This document shows, in pieces, positions 36,153-49,078 of a DNA stretch of 64,000 bases. Within the stretch, counting starts at the first letter, position 1, and every line of letters begins with the position of its first letter. Location: the NCBI GenBank assembly GCA_003255065.1, contig QAOA01004830.1:387939-451938 (forward strand). The letters are read 5' to 3'. This DNA is from Cercis canadensis. Taxonomy: Eukaryota > Streptophyta > Magnoliopsida > Fabales > Fabaceae. The translations under genes were made by a program, and so were the position numbers. The notes under the pieces were generated by a model that was not told where the DNA came from, did not search any database, and saw only the letters and a program-made list of their open reading frames with translations.

Positions 36153-37099
36153 CAATACGATTAGAGGGAGGTTACATTGGCAAAACTCAAAAGCATGCTT
36201 AACGAATAGTCAAGGGCGAAGCATTATCATATAAAACCTTCGACTTTCGTCAACAGTCAAGATAGAATAACGTAACAATTATCTTTTAATATATATAGTT
36301 TCTTTTTCTTTTGTTGTTGTTGTTGAAATTGTGATAACTTTCACACTATTATTGGAAGCTATGAAATATACGAATAACTATCTAAAGAGGTGAGCGAGAT
36401 CAGTGGATAAGAATGTTAAGATTCTAATTTCCACTAGTCTGTGAATTGGGTAGAAAATGGAAACAATTGAAAATCAGATATATGTATAATGTATAGTAGG
36501 AGTAGAGTGGCGAAATTGGAAATTGCTAATAAATTAATTAAACTATAACTTACTTGTTTTTCTTTCTCTGGTATATGGCAATACAATGGATTAAACTTAA
36601 ACCACCTATAAACTAATTAAAATATTTTTCACTAACTCATATCTTGTGACTGAAGTATGTATTGTATATCTAGACATATTTGATTTCAATTTTCTTCCCC
36701 ACTCTGTTCATTTCACATGTGCTTGAGTGGAAGAACTGGAAATTATTTATATTCTTAATTTCTACTCCAAAATATAGAGGAATAAAGACATTTTAGGTTG
36801 GTCTTGGGATTCAAAACTAACATCCTAGTAGTTTTGCGATTTATCTCTTAATAAATTGTATTTGTTTTATATGTAGCACTTAATATCTACTTTTTTTTTT
36901 TTTATTGTGGATGTAAATATAAACAAAATCAACCCGAGGGGAGAAATTAATATCTTCTAACAAGCCTTATAGTTAGAATTAACCTTAAATTTAAATGGTG
37001 AGAGTGCTATATATTAAGATTTATAGGAGAATTGATATTACAAATAAAACCAAAAAAAAAGTTAGAAAGTAATTAATGCCCTCAAGTAAAGAGAATAAG
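36153..37099. other. AT-rich intergenic DNA, nothing recognised
   Basis: No gene, structured repeat or clear transposon end was seen. Confidence 0.5.
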
Positions 37100-37480
37100 G
37101 AGGGAAAGGGCTTTTTTATTGAAATAATGCTTTTTTATAAAATAAATACGGAAATAGGTTACTTTTCAAAGTATTTACCGAAATAGGTTAATTTTTTTGC
37201 CTAAAAAATGCTAATGAGTTTTTATCATAAAACGCTAAAAAAATCGTATTTTAAATAGAAAACGTGCAAATAGAAATGCATTTTGTTTAAGAAAATGCAG
37301 ATTCATTTTGTAAAAAATGCTAAAAGATTTTTCAGCTTTTAGGTTGAAGAAAATGTGGATTCAATAAGTGTTTATTGAAGAAAACGTATAATAGATATGC
37401 ATTTTCTTCAAGAAATGCTAATTGAATCCGTATTTCTTGAAAAAAAAAAAACACATATTGAATATGCATTTTCTTTAGGA

Positions 37481-38640
37481 AAACTCCAAACCCCAAAACC
37501 CCTAACTCCAAACTCCAACCCTAAACCCCAAACTCAAAAATAAAAATTTCAAATTTTAAACCCCAAATCCCAATCCTAAATCCTAAACCCAAAACTAAAA
37601 AAATAAAACTTTAAACCCTTAATCCCAAACCCTAAACTCATAAACCTCAAACTCGAACCCCAAACCTTAACCCTAAAATCTATACCCCAAAACCCCTAAC
37701 TCTAAACCCTAACCCCAAACTCAAAATTCCAAACACCAAACCCTAAATCCTAAAGTCATANCCTAAACTCATAACCTTAAACCCTAAACTCCTAACCTTA
37801 AACTCCAAATCTAAACCCTAAACTCTAAACCCCAACCCCAATCCTAAACCCTAAACCCTAAACCCTAATTCCTAACCCCAACCCCAACCCCAAAAAAAAA
37901 TTCAAACCCCAAACCCTAATCCTTATTCTTAAATCTTAAACTCTAAACCCTAAATCTTAATCCTTAACTTTAAACCCTAAACTCTAAACCTAAGCTTGGG
38001 GTTTAGCATTTAGGGTTTATAGTTTTAATTTTAAGTTTAAAGTTTAGGGTTTAGGGTTAAGAATTAGGATTAGGGATTGGGGTTTGGTATTTGAGATTTT
38101 AAGTTTTATTTTTGAGTTTGGGGTTTGGGGTTGGGAATTAGGGTTTGGAGTTTAGGATTTGAGGTTTAGGATTTAGGGTTTANTCCTAACCCCAACCCCA
38201 AAAAAAAAATTCAAACCCCAAACCCTAATCCTTAATCTTAAATCTTAAACTCTAAACCCTAAATCTTAATCCTTAACTTTAAACCCTAAACTCTAAACCT
38301 AAGCTTGAGGTTTAGCATTTAGGGTTTATAGTTTTAATTTTAAGTTTAAAGTTTAGGGTTTAGGGTTTAGGGTTAAGAATTAGGATTAGGGATTGGAGTT
38401 TGGTATTTGAGATTTTAAGTTTTATTTTTGAGTTTGGGGTTTGGGGTTGGGAATTAGGGTTTGGAGTTTAGGATTTGAGGTTTAGGATTTAGGGTTTGGA
38501 ATTTAAGGTTTAGGGTTAGGAATTAGGGTTTGGGGCTTGGAATTTTATTTTTGAGTTAGGGGTTTGGGGTTGGAGTTTGGAGTTAGGGGTTTTGGGGTTT
38601 GAAGTTAGGGATTTAGGGTTTAGAGTTAGGGGTTTTGAGA
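37481..38640. repeat. Degenerate telomere-like repeat arms, opposed orientation
   Basis: Variants of CCCTAAA (also CCCCAAA and CCTAAAT) run on the left and TTTAGGG variants on the right. They are too varied to be a recent telomere capture. They lie wholly inside the transposon ends at 37109 and 38982. Confidence 0.85.
38183..38183. other. Single N between two copies of the hairpin centre
   Basis: The sequence at 37870-38182 is repeated at 38184 to about 38500 with few differences. The N therefore separates a tandem copy of about 313 bp. Another single N is at 37761. Confidence 0.95.
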
Positions 38641-38991
38641 TTTAGAGTTTTTTTTTTTAAGAGAATATGAGTTTTCCTAAAGAAAACGCATATTTATTAT
38701 GCGTTTTCTTCAATAAATGCTTATTGAATCTGCGTTTTCTTCAACTCAAGCTGAAAAATCTTTCAGCATTTTTTACGAAATGAATTTACATTTTCTTAAA
38801 CAAAACGCATTTATGTTTGCACGTTTTTTGTTTAAAATGCAGTTTTCTTTAATGTTTTATGATAAAAAATGTATTAGCATTTTTTAGGCAAAAAAAATAA
38901 CCCATTTCAATAAATATTTTAAAAAGTAACCTATTTTTCGTAATTATTTTATAAAAAAACATTATTTCAATAAAAAAAAGCCGAGGGAAAG

Positions 38992-41900
38992 CCTACAATT
39001 GGATTGATAGATAAGAGAGAAAAGTAAAACAATTTATCCAAAATAAATACAAAGAAAATCTGGTTGTTGTTAGATATAATAAGATCATTAATGTGTCTTT
39101 CTTTAAAAGTTTAAGTTTTTAAGTTGAATTAATTTTTGATATGATATCAGAGTCCAAGCTATCAGAAGATCGAATCGATTATTAACAGTTGTTTCAGTTT
39201 TAATCCTAGAGTTTTTCGTTACTAGTACTCTTATCTCTAAGTACACCAACTTTCATAAAAATAAAAAAAAAAAGGAACCAAAAACAAGTGTTAACCATGC
39301 ATGTCTTGGAATTACACTAAGCTCATTGAAAGCATGGTTTGAAAATGAAAACAACTGTAGCTAGCTACTAGCTAGGCTGTGCATGCTTTATAACACTCTT
39401 GCTTCAGTTTCTCCGCGCCTTTGACATTTTCTTCATCTCTTGGGTTTCTGAAGTAAACAAGACAAATGCAGTGTGTATTTAACCTGTTGTGCGATAGCTC
39501 CAATCCCCACCTCATGCCACCAACCCTTCAAAAAACTTTAACGTTACATTTTTGTTTTGTTTTATATAAAGATCGCCCTTAACCTTAAGTGCTAGCTTCC
39601 AAAGAAGCGCCGTAGAAGCAAAAGAGTTACCTACTTTAACGCTTGGACTAGGTTCTGTCAAAGTCTCAGATATTTTCTTATGAACTTATCCACTCTTTCT
39701 GCAAACTTGCCTTTCGAACCCTATGGCTAGAAGCATCTTATTTTTTCCTGTTTTAGCCCCGCTTTAACTTAGTGTCTCTATAAAACATGGTTTATATTTA
39801 CTTATACCGTTTTGCCTTGCTTAGCTGGATTTGGCAAATGCAAATGCTCCCTTGTTATTTTTTATATTTCATAGGGTACCCACGTCTCTGAAAATTTATG
39901 GATTTGGTCATTTACTACTTTTAATCTTAAATTGAACTCATGAAATTTCTTTTATTAGAATGAAGAACCCATGAGCTTTATTTCTTATAAAATTGTTTAG
40001 TGGTGCATGCTATATATATAGAATATAGATTCTAAATTATAAGTATTATAAAAATATATTATAATACACATTATATGATATGAATTATAATAATTTATGA
40101 TTAATATAATATTTTATTCAAATTATAATATTATAATAAAATAAAAATAATTATAAATATTTTCAATGAATATTATACACTTTAACTTATTCTTGGTGTT
40201 AATGATAATTTTTTAAAATATGATAAGTCTTAATATTTTATAAAATTTATGCCACAATGTTTTTACTTTAAAATTATTTAGAAAAAGATAATATTATTTT
40301 CAAAAAGTACATTTTCCCATAAATTTTAGTTTCTTATATCGATAAATTTAAGTTTATATATAATATTAGTAATTTTGAAAGAGATAATATATCAAAATAA
40401 TTAAATAGCATGACTATATATATCTATACTGAAAATGATTTTTGTATATACTTAAACTCAATCTTAAACCAAGGAAAATGCCATTTGAGCTATTGCTCAT
40501 TGCCATATTTGAACATGATCAACACATGTTCATGCATTTAATTTGTGATTAAAATTTTAAATTTCTTATCGGGTGCTGTGACGCAAGGTAGATTATTTTA
40601 TCAAAGTTCGAACATTTTTGGTGTACTAGTTTTTGGGGTGTTACGAGCATGATTGTCACGCGTCATTCATGCTTTTTATGATTTATTTTTAGTTTTATTT
40701 CCTTTTCTCTCTCTCTCTCTCTCTCTATATGGTCTTCACTTGCACAACATCTTAAACTAGTTATAGTTGATAATGCAGAACCAAATTAAAGCTGGTTTTA
40801 TATATGTATCACACCAACTCCAAAGTGTATGTAGAGAGATTTGGGAAAAGAATGTATGAAGACTGCAGAGAAGATGGATCCAGTTTGCAACCTATCAACT
40901 GGTTAATTTGTAAATGGTCGTAGCATTCCTTTTCTATTGGGTAAGCTAGAAGAGCAATTTTTTTGTTTCGTATAAGGAAGATATTATTAAGGCTTTGCTT
41001 GTCTATATTTTCTACAAAAAGGATATATATATATATATATATATATATGTTGAATCTAGCTAGATCCTTAATTAAGTTGACTGACCATTCCTAAATTATG
41101 TGACCAATTGTCTCAATTTCTTGTACATGTTTCGTATTCAATATTTAGTAAGATTAATATTGTCTCGCGAATTAATCTAGTGAGTTTCATGCGTAATGTC
41201 TCAGTTGCTTCTTCCACATGCTGTCTAAATCGGTTTATCTGCAGTAAATCTAGTGAGTTTTTATGAAAATTCGTTTTTACATGTACACTCTCGCAACTAC
41301 TAATTGTTTCTTTCAAGATGAATCACAAGATTATCAAATGCAGCCATTTTGATTTGAAGGTATGATATGTTTTCCCCCAGCTATTGATTTGAGTTTGAAT
41401 AACTTATGAGCAGTTTCTTTCATTTACATTTTCTAGGTACACGAGAAATGAATTTTGATCTGTTATATTGCATGAGTCATGTTAAAAGGGAAATATTAAT
41501 GTGATAATACACGGTCAATAAGATTCAAATGAACTTTAAATTTAAGACACAATTCAAGCTCATGTAAAATGACCGGATTCAAATTCTATGAAAACCCTTA
41601 AACGATAGGTCACCACTAAAGCATTAGGTCTACCTAAGTATGTATGAAGTTAAGTTAGTGAATGGTGGAAAATTAAAAATTGGTGCAAAGCATGAATCAT
41701 GAAAGACAACGTAATTAATCTTCTATAATTGTTAGATGGAGTGGTTTAGAGAAATGATATTTGAAAGTATTAATTTGTATTTTCTGATATTGAGATTCAA
41801 ACTAAATATATATTCGATATTTGGATCATCAATTACAAATTAATTGTATACATTAGGGGCAATCACATAACGAAATTTATATAAAAAATTTTAAAAGATT

Positions 41901-42451
41901 TTAGTGAAGGACAACACACATATGCGGCTCGTATTCTACTATTTGTTTGATTCAAAATTTGATATTTGCTTCTTGCCTACATCAGTATGCTTTAATATAT
42001 TATATCATTTTTCATATAAAAAAAATATTATATAATTTATCACATTCCAGAATAAAGATTAGTGAGAAAAATATTTATATGGTTTTAAAAAGGGAATATT
42101 TTTATTAGGGTCTCTTGTAGTTCGTGCCATATTTATGTTTAAAAATTACTCTCTGCTTTAGAGTGATGAAATCATTATGAGTAAACATACAAAAATTATT
42201 AGTTACGAGACAAGAAAGTGGTTATTATAACCAAACATGCAATGACGATCACTTTATTGTTCATGATGACCACTGGTCATAATGTGGTCATGAGTGATCA
42301 TTGTTAGAGTACTTACTTGCAACAAGTGTACATTGGCTAGTATTTCTTTTGAAACAATTATATTTTATGGAATTAATTTATTTTAAAAAATAATAAAAAG
42401 AAGAAAAGCTACAATCTAGTGTGAAAAATATAATTCTTACTTGTTGAACCG

Positions 42452-42487
<36 letters not shown>

Positions 42488-43680
42488 AAACTGCGTACTA
42501 AGTTGATGATATATTTCTTTTGCACATGTACCTAGTATTAAGAAAGAGAACCAAAATTTTATATTGATGCCTTTGATAAGGATCGCTTTATGATCACACT
42601 TTGATCTAACACGTGGATTTATGCTTAAATAAAATAAAATATCTAACGTAAATTAGCTTTAAAATTTATTATTATTTTTTGGCTAAACATTGGGTCAATG
42701 TCATAGTACATTTTTTTTTTAGATGGCATACGAAATTTTAAAACTTTATTATGAAAATCTACTACTGTATTATGGTGTGAACATTTCTAGTAGTATCAGA
42801 AAAATATCGGTGCTACTTTTATTTAGAATTTAACACGTGGACCTTTTCAAAATCATATCCGTTGCGTCAAAGGTAAAAAAATCATCCAATAAAAAAAAAT
42901 TCTATGATATTATATGAGTATGTCATATTACACTGATGTCGCAATGATACGTAATTTTTATATTTTATTGAATATAAATATAATATATTTTATTTTTTAA
43001 AATTAAAAATAATTAATTTTTACACATGTCATTTATATATTAGCTAATTTCATGTAATATGACATATTATATAAATATGAAAAGTATCTAAAAAACCTCC
43101 TAAAAAGGGTAAAAAATCATAAAAATAAATCTTACACGTTAGTTTGTAAATCTAAAATACTTAAATTTAGACTTTGTTTTCAAGAAAGGAGATGTTGCCA
43201 TATTTTCACGCTTTTGATTAAATATGTGCTAATTTTTTTGATTGGATTCATTTTTTTTTTAATTACACATGAGGTTTCCTCTGAAAAATAATCTCTTATT
43301 TCACTCCATCATTTGTCAATTTTTTTTTAAATCATCTCTAATGATTAAAACTTGATCTATATTTTTATTTTACTCCATCGTGCTTTTGATTAATCTTTTT
43401 TTTTTTTTTATAATGTAAATATACAATTCGTAGATAATATATTTATCTTAGGTAAAAATAAAGAAATAGTTTCACTAAAGAACCAATACTATTGTTTTAA
43501 TATTGAAAACATATAATATGTCATTTTCCATTGATTTCTTGCATTGAATAAGCTATTCTCACCTAAAGATACTCTATACTTTCAAGCTTTTCTAAACTAT
43601 TTTCTAAAAAGTGTGATTAGTTGTTGTAAATTTGAAGTTGTGCCCCCTTTTCTGAGGAGGATTTATAATATGAGAAATTG
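38992..43680. other. AT-rich intergenic DNA, no gene
   Basis: About 4.7 kb without a supported coding region. It holds AT microsatellites near 41026 and 42456, a CT run near 40708, and an AT-rich MITE at about 42900-43096. A phrase near 39145 (gatatgatatcagagtcc) recalls a retroelement primer site but has no LTR beside it. Confidence 0.5.
42900..43096 (-). mobile_element. AT-rich MITE family, copy 3, inverted
   Basis: Read on the minus strand, this matches 29848-30047 throughout its length with moderate divergence. The flanks are unrelated, so this is a separate insertion. Target duplication not resolved. Confidence 0.6.
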
Positions 43681-44267
43681 ATGGGGAAGGAGAAAATGGC
43701 ATAAATTAGGGGGGCAAAATTAAGAAGACCAAAAGAGCAAGTCTAGATAAAAATCCGCTGTTGGAACAGCCCACTGGAATTCCAAGCATGGCCCCTGGTT
43801 TTCACTCTCTCAAACCAACTGTATTTCTCTTTCAGCCAACCCTAGTCTTTATACCTCTTTTATATGCCTCTGAAATCCTCACCCACCATCTACTTCATCA
43901 ACAGAGATGCCAATTTTCACCTCTCTGTCTACCTTTTACCCTTCACCTTGTACAAAACCGTCCTAGAATTTGTACCCCTTGTTACCGTATATCCCATCCA
44001 TGCTCTAATCCCCTGTTTCCTCTGTTCTTCCTATTCCTCTATCATTTTTGGGTCATTTTGGTTTCTGGGTCTGTTTCTATTGCAGTTTCAGAGTTTTCTG
44101 CAATACCCATTTGCGATAACCCAATTCTGCATACTCCCTTGACCTTGTTCACCTGAAAGAGCTCTAGAGCTAGAGGCATTCTGTGGTGGGAGTGGATTCT
44201 GAGCTTAAAATTCAGATCCTAATTCTGCATTCTGCTAGTTATTAGCTTGGTTTTGTTCTGAATTTGA
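43681..44267 (+). promoter_or_regulatory. Promoter and long 5' leader of the cysteine oxidase gene
   Basis: A pyrimidine-rich stretch lies just upstream of the PCO start codon. It holds an open frame at 43761-44156 that is in a different frame from the protein and has no recognisable domain, so it is most likely leader sequence. If transcribed, its ATGs would act as upstream ORFs. A tttatatgcc box near 43859 is a weak TATA candidate. The transcription start cannot be placed from sequence alone. Confidence 0.35.
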
Positions 44268-46774
44268 ATGGGGATTGAGAGAACACTGGCTGATAGGAAA
44301 GGCAAAGACTTTTGTGAATTGCCAAAAGAGACCAATACGAATACCAAATCGAAGAAGAGCCGGCGAAGGCAGAAGAAGATGCGGCCGGTTCAGAAACTCT
44401 TTGACACTTGCAAGGAAGTCTTTGCCTCTGGGGGGCCTGGGCTTATTCCACCCCCTCTAGACATTGAAAAGCTAAAGTCTGTTTTAGGTATGTGGTCCAA
44501 TCATAAATGTGAATTTATCAAATTTTTAATTCTAATGTGCTTTTCTCATCTGAGTGTGCTTCTGATGTGAAATTTAGATCAGAATGAAGCTCTTTCTGCC
44601 ATTTTTCTCTGGTAGCAGAGACAATTCCACTGGGCTGCATGTGAATTTGGTTTTCTTTCTTTCTGTGTTCGGCCCCCACCAAAATTATCCCCCTTTTCTC
44701 GTAGCAATTTGCTTTCCTGAATTTGAATTGGGTGAATTTCCCCCTGTCTCTCATTCTTTGTTTGACTCCTCAATTTTAATTATTTTTGCTCCAATTTCAC
44801 CTTTTGCAACAAAAATTGATTAATCTGGCGGTGTGTTCTGTGCTCCTATGTGTACTAATTATATTTTCCTTCCTCGGGGTGGGATATGCTTTTGTGTCTT
44901 GCATGCATTATATATAAATATACTAAGTGCTTTCAGCTATCAAATAAAAAATGATTGTTACCATGTGCTTCTTGCTCCCCCAAGAGATTACAGGTTCAGT
45001 TCACAATGTAATGTCAACCTCCTTTTCTAATATAATTGAGGTATCATGCATAGCACACCCAATTTCATTCCTTTTGATCAAGCATTATCTCTGAGTAACA
45101 TAAATGTGGATAGTTTAGAGTCACAATGCCTCTAATTTGGAATTCACGCACACACAAATGCCTAATCCACATCGTTATCTGTGCAATAATGCTGAGAATT
45201 CTATTACCAATTGATATTGAAGGGATCTTTAATTTGCTTTTCGTTGTTTGAGTTTCATATGCTTTGTAAAGCATGAACATTGACCTCCTTTCGTGCAGAT
45301 GGTATAAAACCTGAAGATGTTGGTGTGAACCCTGAATTGGAATTTTTCTGGCCCTTGCCAGGTCGAAGATTGCAGCGAATTACATACCTGCATATCTTCG
45401 AGTGCGAGAAATTCTCGGTATTGAGGCTAATTTGAGCTGGTTTTCATGATGAATTACACAGAGAAAATTGCTTTTTTATTGATGTCACTGTGTTTGTTAT
45501 GTTGGCTGCAGATGGGAATATTCTGCTTGCCACCTTCTGGTGTTATCCCTCTGCACAATCACCCAGGAATGACGGTTTTCAGCAAGCTTCTGTTTGGGAC
45601 CATGCACATCAAATCATATGATTGGGTTGTTGACTTACCTGCTGACACTCCCACCAGCATCAAACCATCATCAGAAACAGAAAGTGAGTCTTTTTGATTT
45701 TTTGGTCAATTCTATGTTGTACTATTTCCCTATTTTTTGTCTAGTTTAGAGTTCGTACAAGAAAGTTAATTTGAGAACAGAGTACATAAATAGAAAAAGT
45801 TGTGTTATTTTCTTCTCTCCTTCCCTTTGTCACTCACTCACTCACTCACTCTCTCTCTATGTTAGTTATATAAATATTTTTGCTAGGCATATATAGCAGC
45901 ATAGAGCATGGGCATTTATGTGTAGAGCATGCTTTGATTGGGGGAAAATAAAAAGAAAAGAAAAAGCAAACAATTGATTAATTCGTGTCATGAGAAAAAT
46001 TTAGTGGAAATGCATTGTTGATTGGCATCACCATAGGACAAAACCTATAGGTAGTATATAGCAGCTTGATTAAGATATCCCATTAGAACCCCCCAAAATT
46101 TCTCAGTTGCAAATTGGAGCTTATTTGGGTGGAAGAAAAAGAAAAGAGGGTGTGGAGGCAGACACTTCCTTTTTACATAATAATGACCTACTTAGAAGAA
46201 GATTGATGGAGTTAAGACTATGTTATTTGTAGTTTTAAATATCTTAGTTTCATTGGTTCCCCTTCTCTGCCAAGAAAAAGAGAAAGTAAAGAAAATAATT
46301 TGCATGTTCCAATTATGCAGTCCAGCCTGAGGTTCGATTGGCTAGAGTTAAGGCTGATGCAGACTTCACTGCTCCTTGCAATCCGTCCATCCTATATCCT
46401 GCTGATGGAGGCAACATGCATTGCTTCACAGCTGTGACTGCGTGCGCTGTTCTCGATGTGCTCGGTCCTCCATACTGCGATCCTGATGGCCGGCACTGCC
46501 AATACTACCATGATTACCCGATTGCAAACTTTTCAGGTATCTCACCATTGACATCATTTTTTTTTCCTTCACTTTTCAGCAATGGTAAATTCACGTGTTG
46601 TTGTTTTACCTGCTAAATCTTACCTTTTTGAATTTGACTTAAGTTGAAGGATTATCTATACCAGAAGAGGAAAGCAAATGCTATGCTTGGCTGCAAGAGA
46701 GGGAGAAACCTGAGGATTTAGAAGTAGTTGGAAGAATGTACAGTGGCCCAAGATTTAAGGAGGAAGTAAGCTGA
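44268..46774 (+). CDS. PCO: Plant cysteine oxidase, PCO1/PCO2 type, 5 exons, 285 aa
   Basis: Exons are 44268-44487, 45299-45417, 45512-45683, 46321-46536 and 46644-46774; all are GT-AG and the phases close to 285 codons plus stop. The family (PCO/ADO, a cupin-fold thiol dioxygenase) uses iron and oxygen to oxidise N-terminal cysteine of proteins such as group VII ERF factors, marking them for the N-degron pathway. It thereby acts as an oxygen sensor. The likely iron ligands are visible: His128 and His130 in PLHNHPGM, and His204 in GGNMHCFTA. The basic N-terminal stretch [11 protein letters not shown] (about residues 27-37) looks like a nuclear localisation signal. The segment [17 protein letters not shown], a C-terminal [12 protein letters not shown] and YSGPRFKEE fit the longer PCO1/PCO2 group. 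Five exons and 285 aa are normal for the family. In Arabidopsis that group is hypoxia-induced; I cannot show that here. Confidence 0.95.
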
Positions 46775-48618
46775 TTCATGTCACCCATCTACTCTATCAC
46801 CGTCAGCATCTATTTTCTGTAGTCCGTAGCTATTGTCAAATATCCATGCATGCCAGTCTCCTGTCCAGCAGTGAAACTTCTCTTTTTTCTTTCTTTTGGC
46901 CATTCAGCGAAACTTCTCTTTGGTCTTTGTTCTTGTACTTTTCTGGATTCTCTCTCTCTCTTCCCCCCCCCCCCCCCCCCCCCCNNNNNNNNNNNNNNNN
47001 NNNNNNNNNNNNNNNNNNNNNNNTTTTTTAATTGGAACATGAGTCGGTAGATGCTGTTATCAGTCTACAGTTAATGTACATATCAAAACAGGGAAAGGGA
47101 CAAAAGAGAAATGCTGCACCGGAAACTGAAATTAACATGAAGGTGCATCGATCTAGTTTGTTTGAATTGCGCCTCGTTTTGTAGCGGGGCAGCTAATTTC
47201 ATTACATTTACCTTCTTATGAAAGCTAGACATTTGATGTAATCAGTTGGTACATGCTTGAGGTTCCCATAAAATTATAAGTTCGTGTCATTTGATAATTG
47301 TCCTTTTTTTTTTTATTTTTATTTTATATATAGCTTTTCAATTTAATTTATTTTATTCCTTGCTTTACATGTGTAGGAAGAGGGAGGACATTGATTAGCT
47401 AATGTCTCCTTTGGTAGTAGCTACTGTTTTTTCACAAAAAATAAAAACAAGTTTTGGCTCTTGAGCAGTTGGGCTTGACTAGCCTAATGCCTTGACGAGC
47501 ATGTAAACGATGGATTTTAAATGTATGAACTTGTGAATTCATTGAATTTGCTAAATTTAGCTGCTAAGTTTAGTGCTGGACGTTATATTAAAGCCTAAAC
47601 TTGATACTCAAAATATGTCTAGCTAAGTTAAGGTGTAGTGGAGGTTTAGCCAAGTTTAGGTCCAAATCTGCAGCAGTTTAGTTTTCAGATTTATTGCCTC
47701 AGTCATTTAGAAAATATCTGTTTCTATTACTTCTGCTGAAAATTCTGTATATGTTCATCTGTTAGAATGCATTGTAGAACTCTAATTTATAAAGAGTTGG
47801 AGTAAGTGACAAGGAAATATTGTGCTAGAAAGACCTTAGGAGTGTGAGTCTGATCCCACCCTAATCTTACACTTAGAGCGTACGTTGTGACAAGTGAGAC
47901 ATTTCTTAGTGATTTTGCTCTCCCGACATGAATATTTTATCTTTGTCTCTTAGAATGATAGAACCCTAATTTATAATTTGGGATAATCCCTTACAATGAA
48001 AGATAGATATAGATAGTTGAAGTAAGTTAGAAGGAAGTTGTGCTGGAAAGATCTTAGACATGTGAGTGTGAGTCTGTGAGTATGATGGTATCTTATATGT
48101 ATTCTAAGTCTTGGGGGGTTAAAGTGTTGTTATTAGTGATTTAGCTCGCGACACAGAGAGCTATTCGTGAAATAATCTGAGATCTTTGAGTGCTTATTGA
48201 TGAAGGAGTTTTAAGTAGGTGGTATTATTCTATATTGCTATTTTCATCTCTTAGCAAGTAAAGTCCAGGGACCTCTAAACGTACAAAGTTTACGCGAGTT
48301 TAACAACAATGCCAATAACAATGATTTAATGCTTGTGTTCTCTTCCGTTACTGCCGAGCTTCTTTATACAAATAATCTTGTTGGGTTGGTTTCAGCTAAC
48401 CAGCTTTGAAGTTGGGTAGCTTCTTTATAATTCAGCGATATGGAGATAACGCATAACTTGTCTCTTTCTATTTCATTCATCACAATGGATATTATTAAGG
48501 CATGCATTGATCTAAGTCTTTACAACAAGCTTCGAAGGATCAAATTGGCACTTTTCCATGCATGCCCCTTATATATATATATATATATGATTCCTATCTC
48601 TGAGAGATATATCACTGG
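46775..48618. other. 3' region of PCO and intergenic DNA
   Basis: The PCO 3' untranslated region begins here. A C homopolymer (46967-46984) runs into a 39-N gap (46985-47023). Beyond it is unremarkable DNA without coding signal. Confidence 0.5.
46985..47023. other. Assembly gap, 39 N, after a C homopolymer
   Basis: The gap begins directly after a run of 18 C, a typical place for sequencing failure. Confidence 1.
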
Positions 48619-49078
48619 AGGGAAAGCTGGCCTCTTGTTCGTGTGCGCAGTTGTACTTGCATGCATGCATGCATGTCAGTGACGTCCGTACTATAATATA
48701 ATTCATGTGTGTGAGGGATACTAATCCCGAGGCTGCTATTTTCTATATAAGTAAACAAATATACCATTCTTCTTCGTGTACTGCTATTTTCAGTTTTTGC
48801 GATACTCTGTACATGAAATACACTAGTTTCCATGGAAACTGGCGTGTTNGGGAAAGCTCGCCTCTTGTTCGTGTGCGCAGTTGTACTTGCATGCATGCAT
48901 GCATGTTAGTGACGTCCGTACTATAATATAATTCATGTGTGTGAGGGATACTAATCCCGAGGCTGCTATTTTCTATATAAGTAAACAAATATACCATTCT
49001 TCTTCGTGTACTGCTATTTTCAGTTTTTGCGATACTCTGTACATGAAATACACTAGTTTCCATGGAAACTGGCGTGTT
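48619..49078 (+). repeat. Tandem pair of 229-bp units joined by a single N
   Basis: The segment from gggaaagct to ggcgtgtt at about 48619-48848 is repeated at 48850-49078 with only a few changes. The single N at 48849 is the joint. The unit contains an alternating tgcatgcatgcatg stretch near 48658. Confidence 0.92.

Larger units (their letters stand above)
37109..38982. mobile_element. Foldback Mutator-like element with telomere-like arms
   Basis: This is a 1,874-bp element flanked by the 9-bp direct repeat gagggaaag (37100-37108 and 38983-38991). Its outer arms, about 330-370 bp each, are inverted copies of each other (left end ggcttttttattgaaataatg; right end cattatttcaat... ending aagcc). 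The inner part, 37481-38640, is made of degenerate seven-base telomere-like units: CCCTAAA-type on the left, TTTAGGG-type on the right, meeting near a taagcttg centre. Almost the whole element is therefore one large hairpin. A single N at 38183 separates two copies of the centre, so the true length may be about 1.55 kb. A 9-bp target duplication with long inverted ends points to the Mutator superfamily. It encodes no protein. Confidence 0.85.

Noticed and set aside
37481-38640. True interstitial telomere from a chromosome fusion
   Set aside because: The tract lies inside transposon ends with a 9-bp target duplication, and the units are very degenerate.
39140-39165. Sequence like a retroelement primer binding site (tatcagagtcc)
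   Set aside because: No LTR end directly upstream and no retroelement coding sequence downstream.
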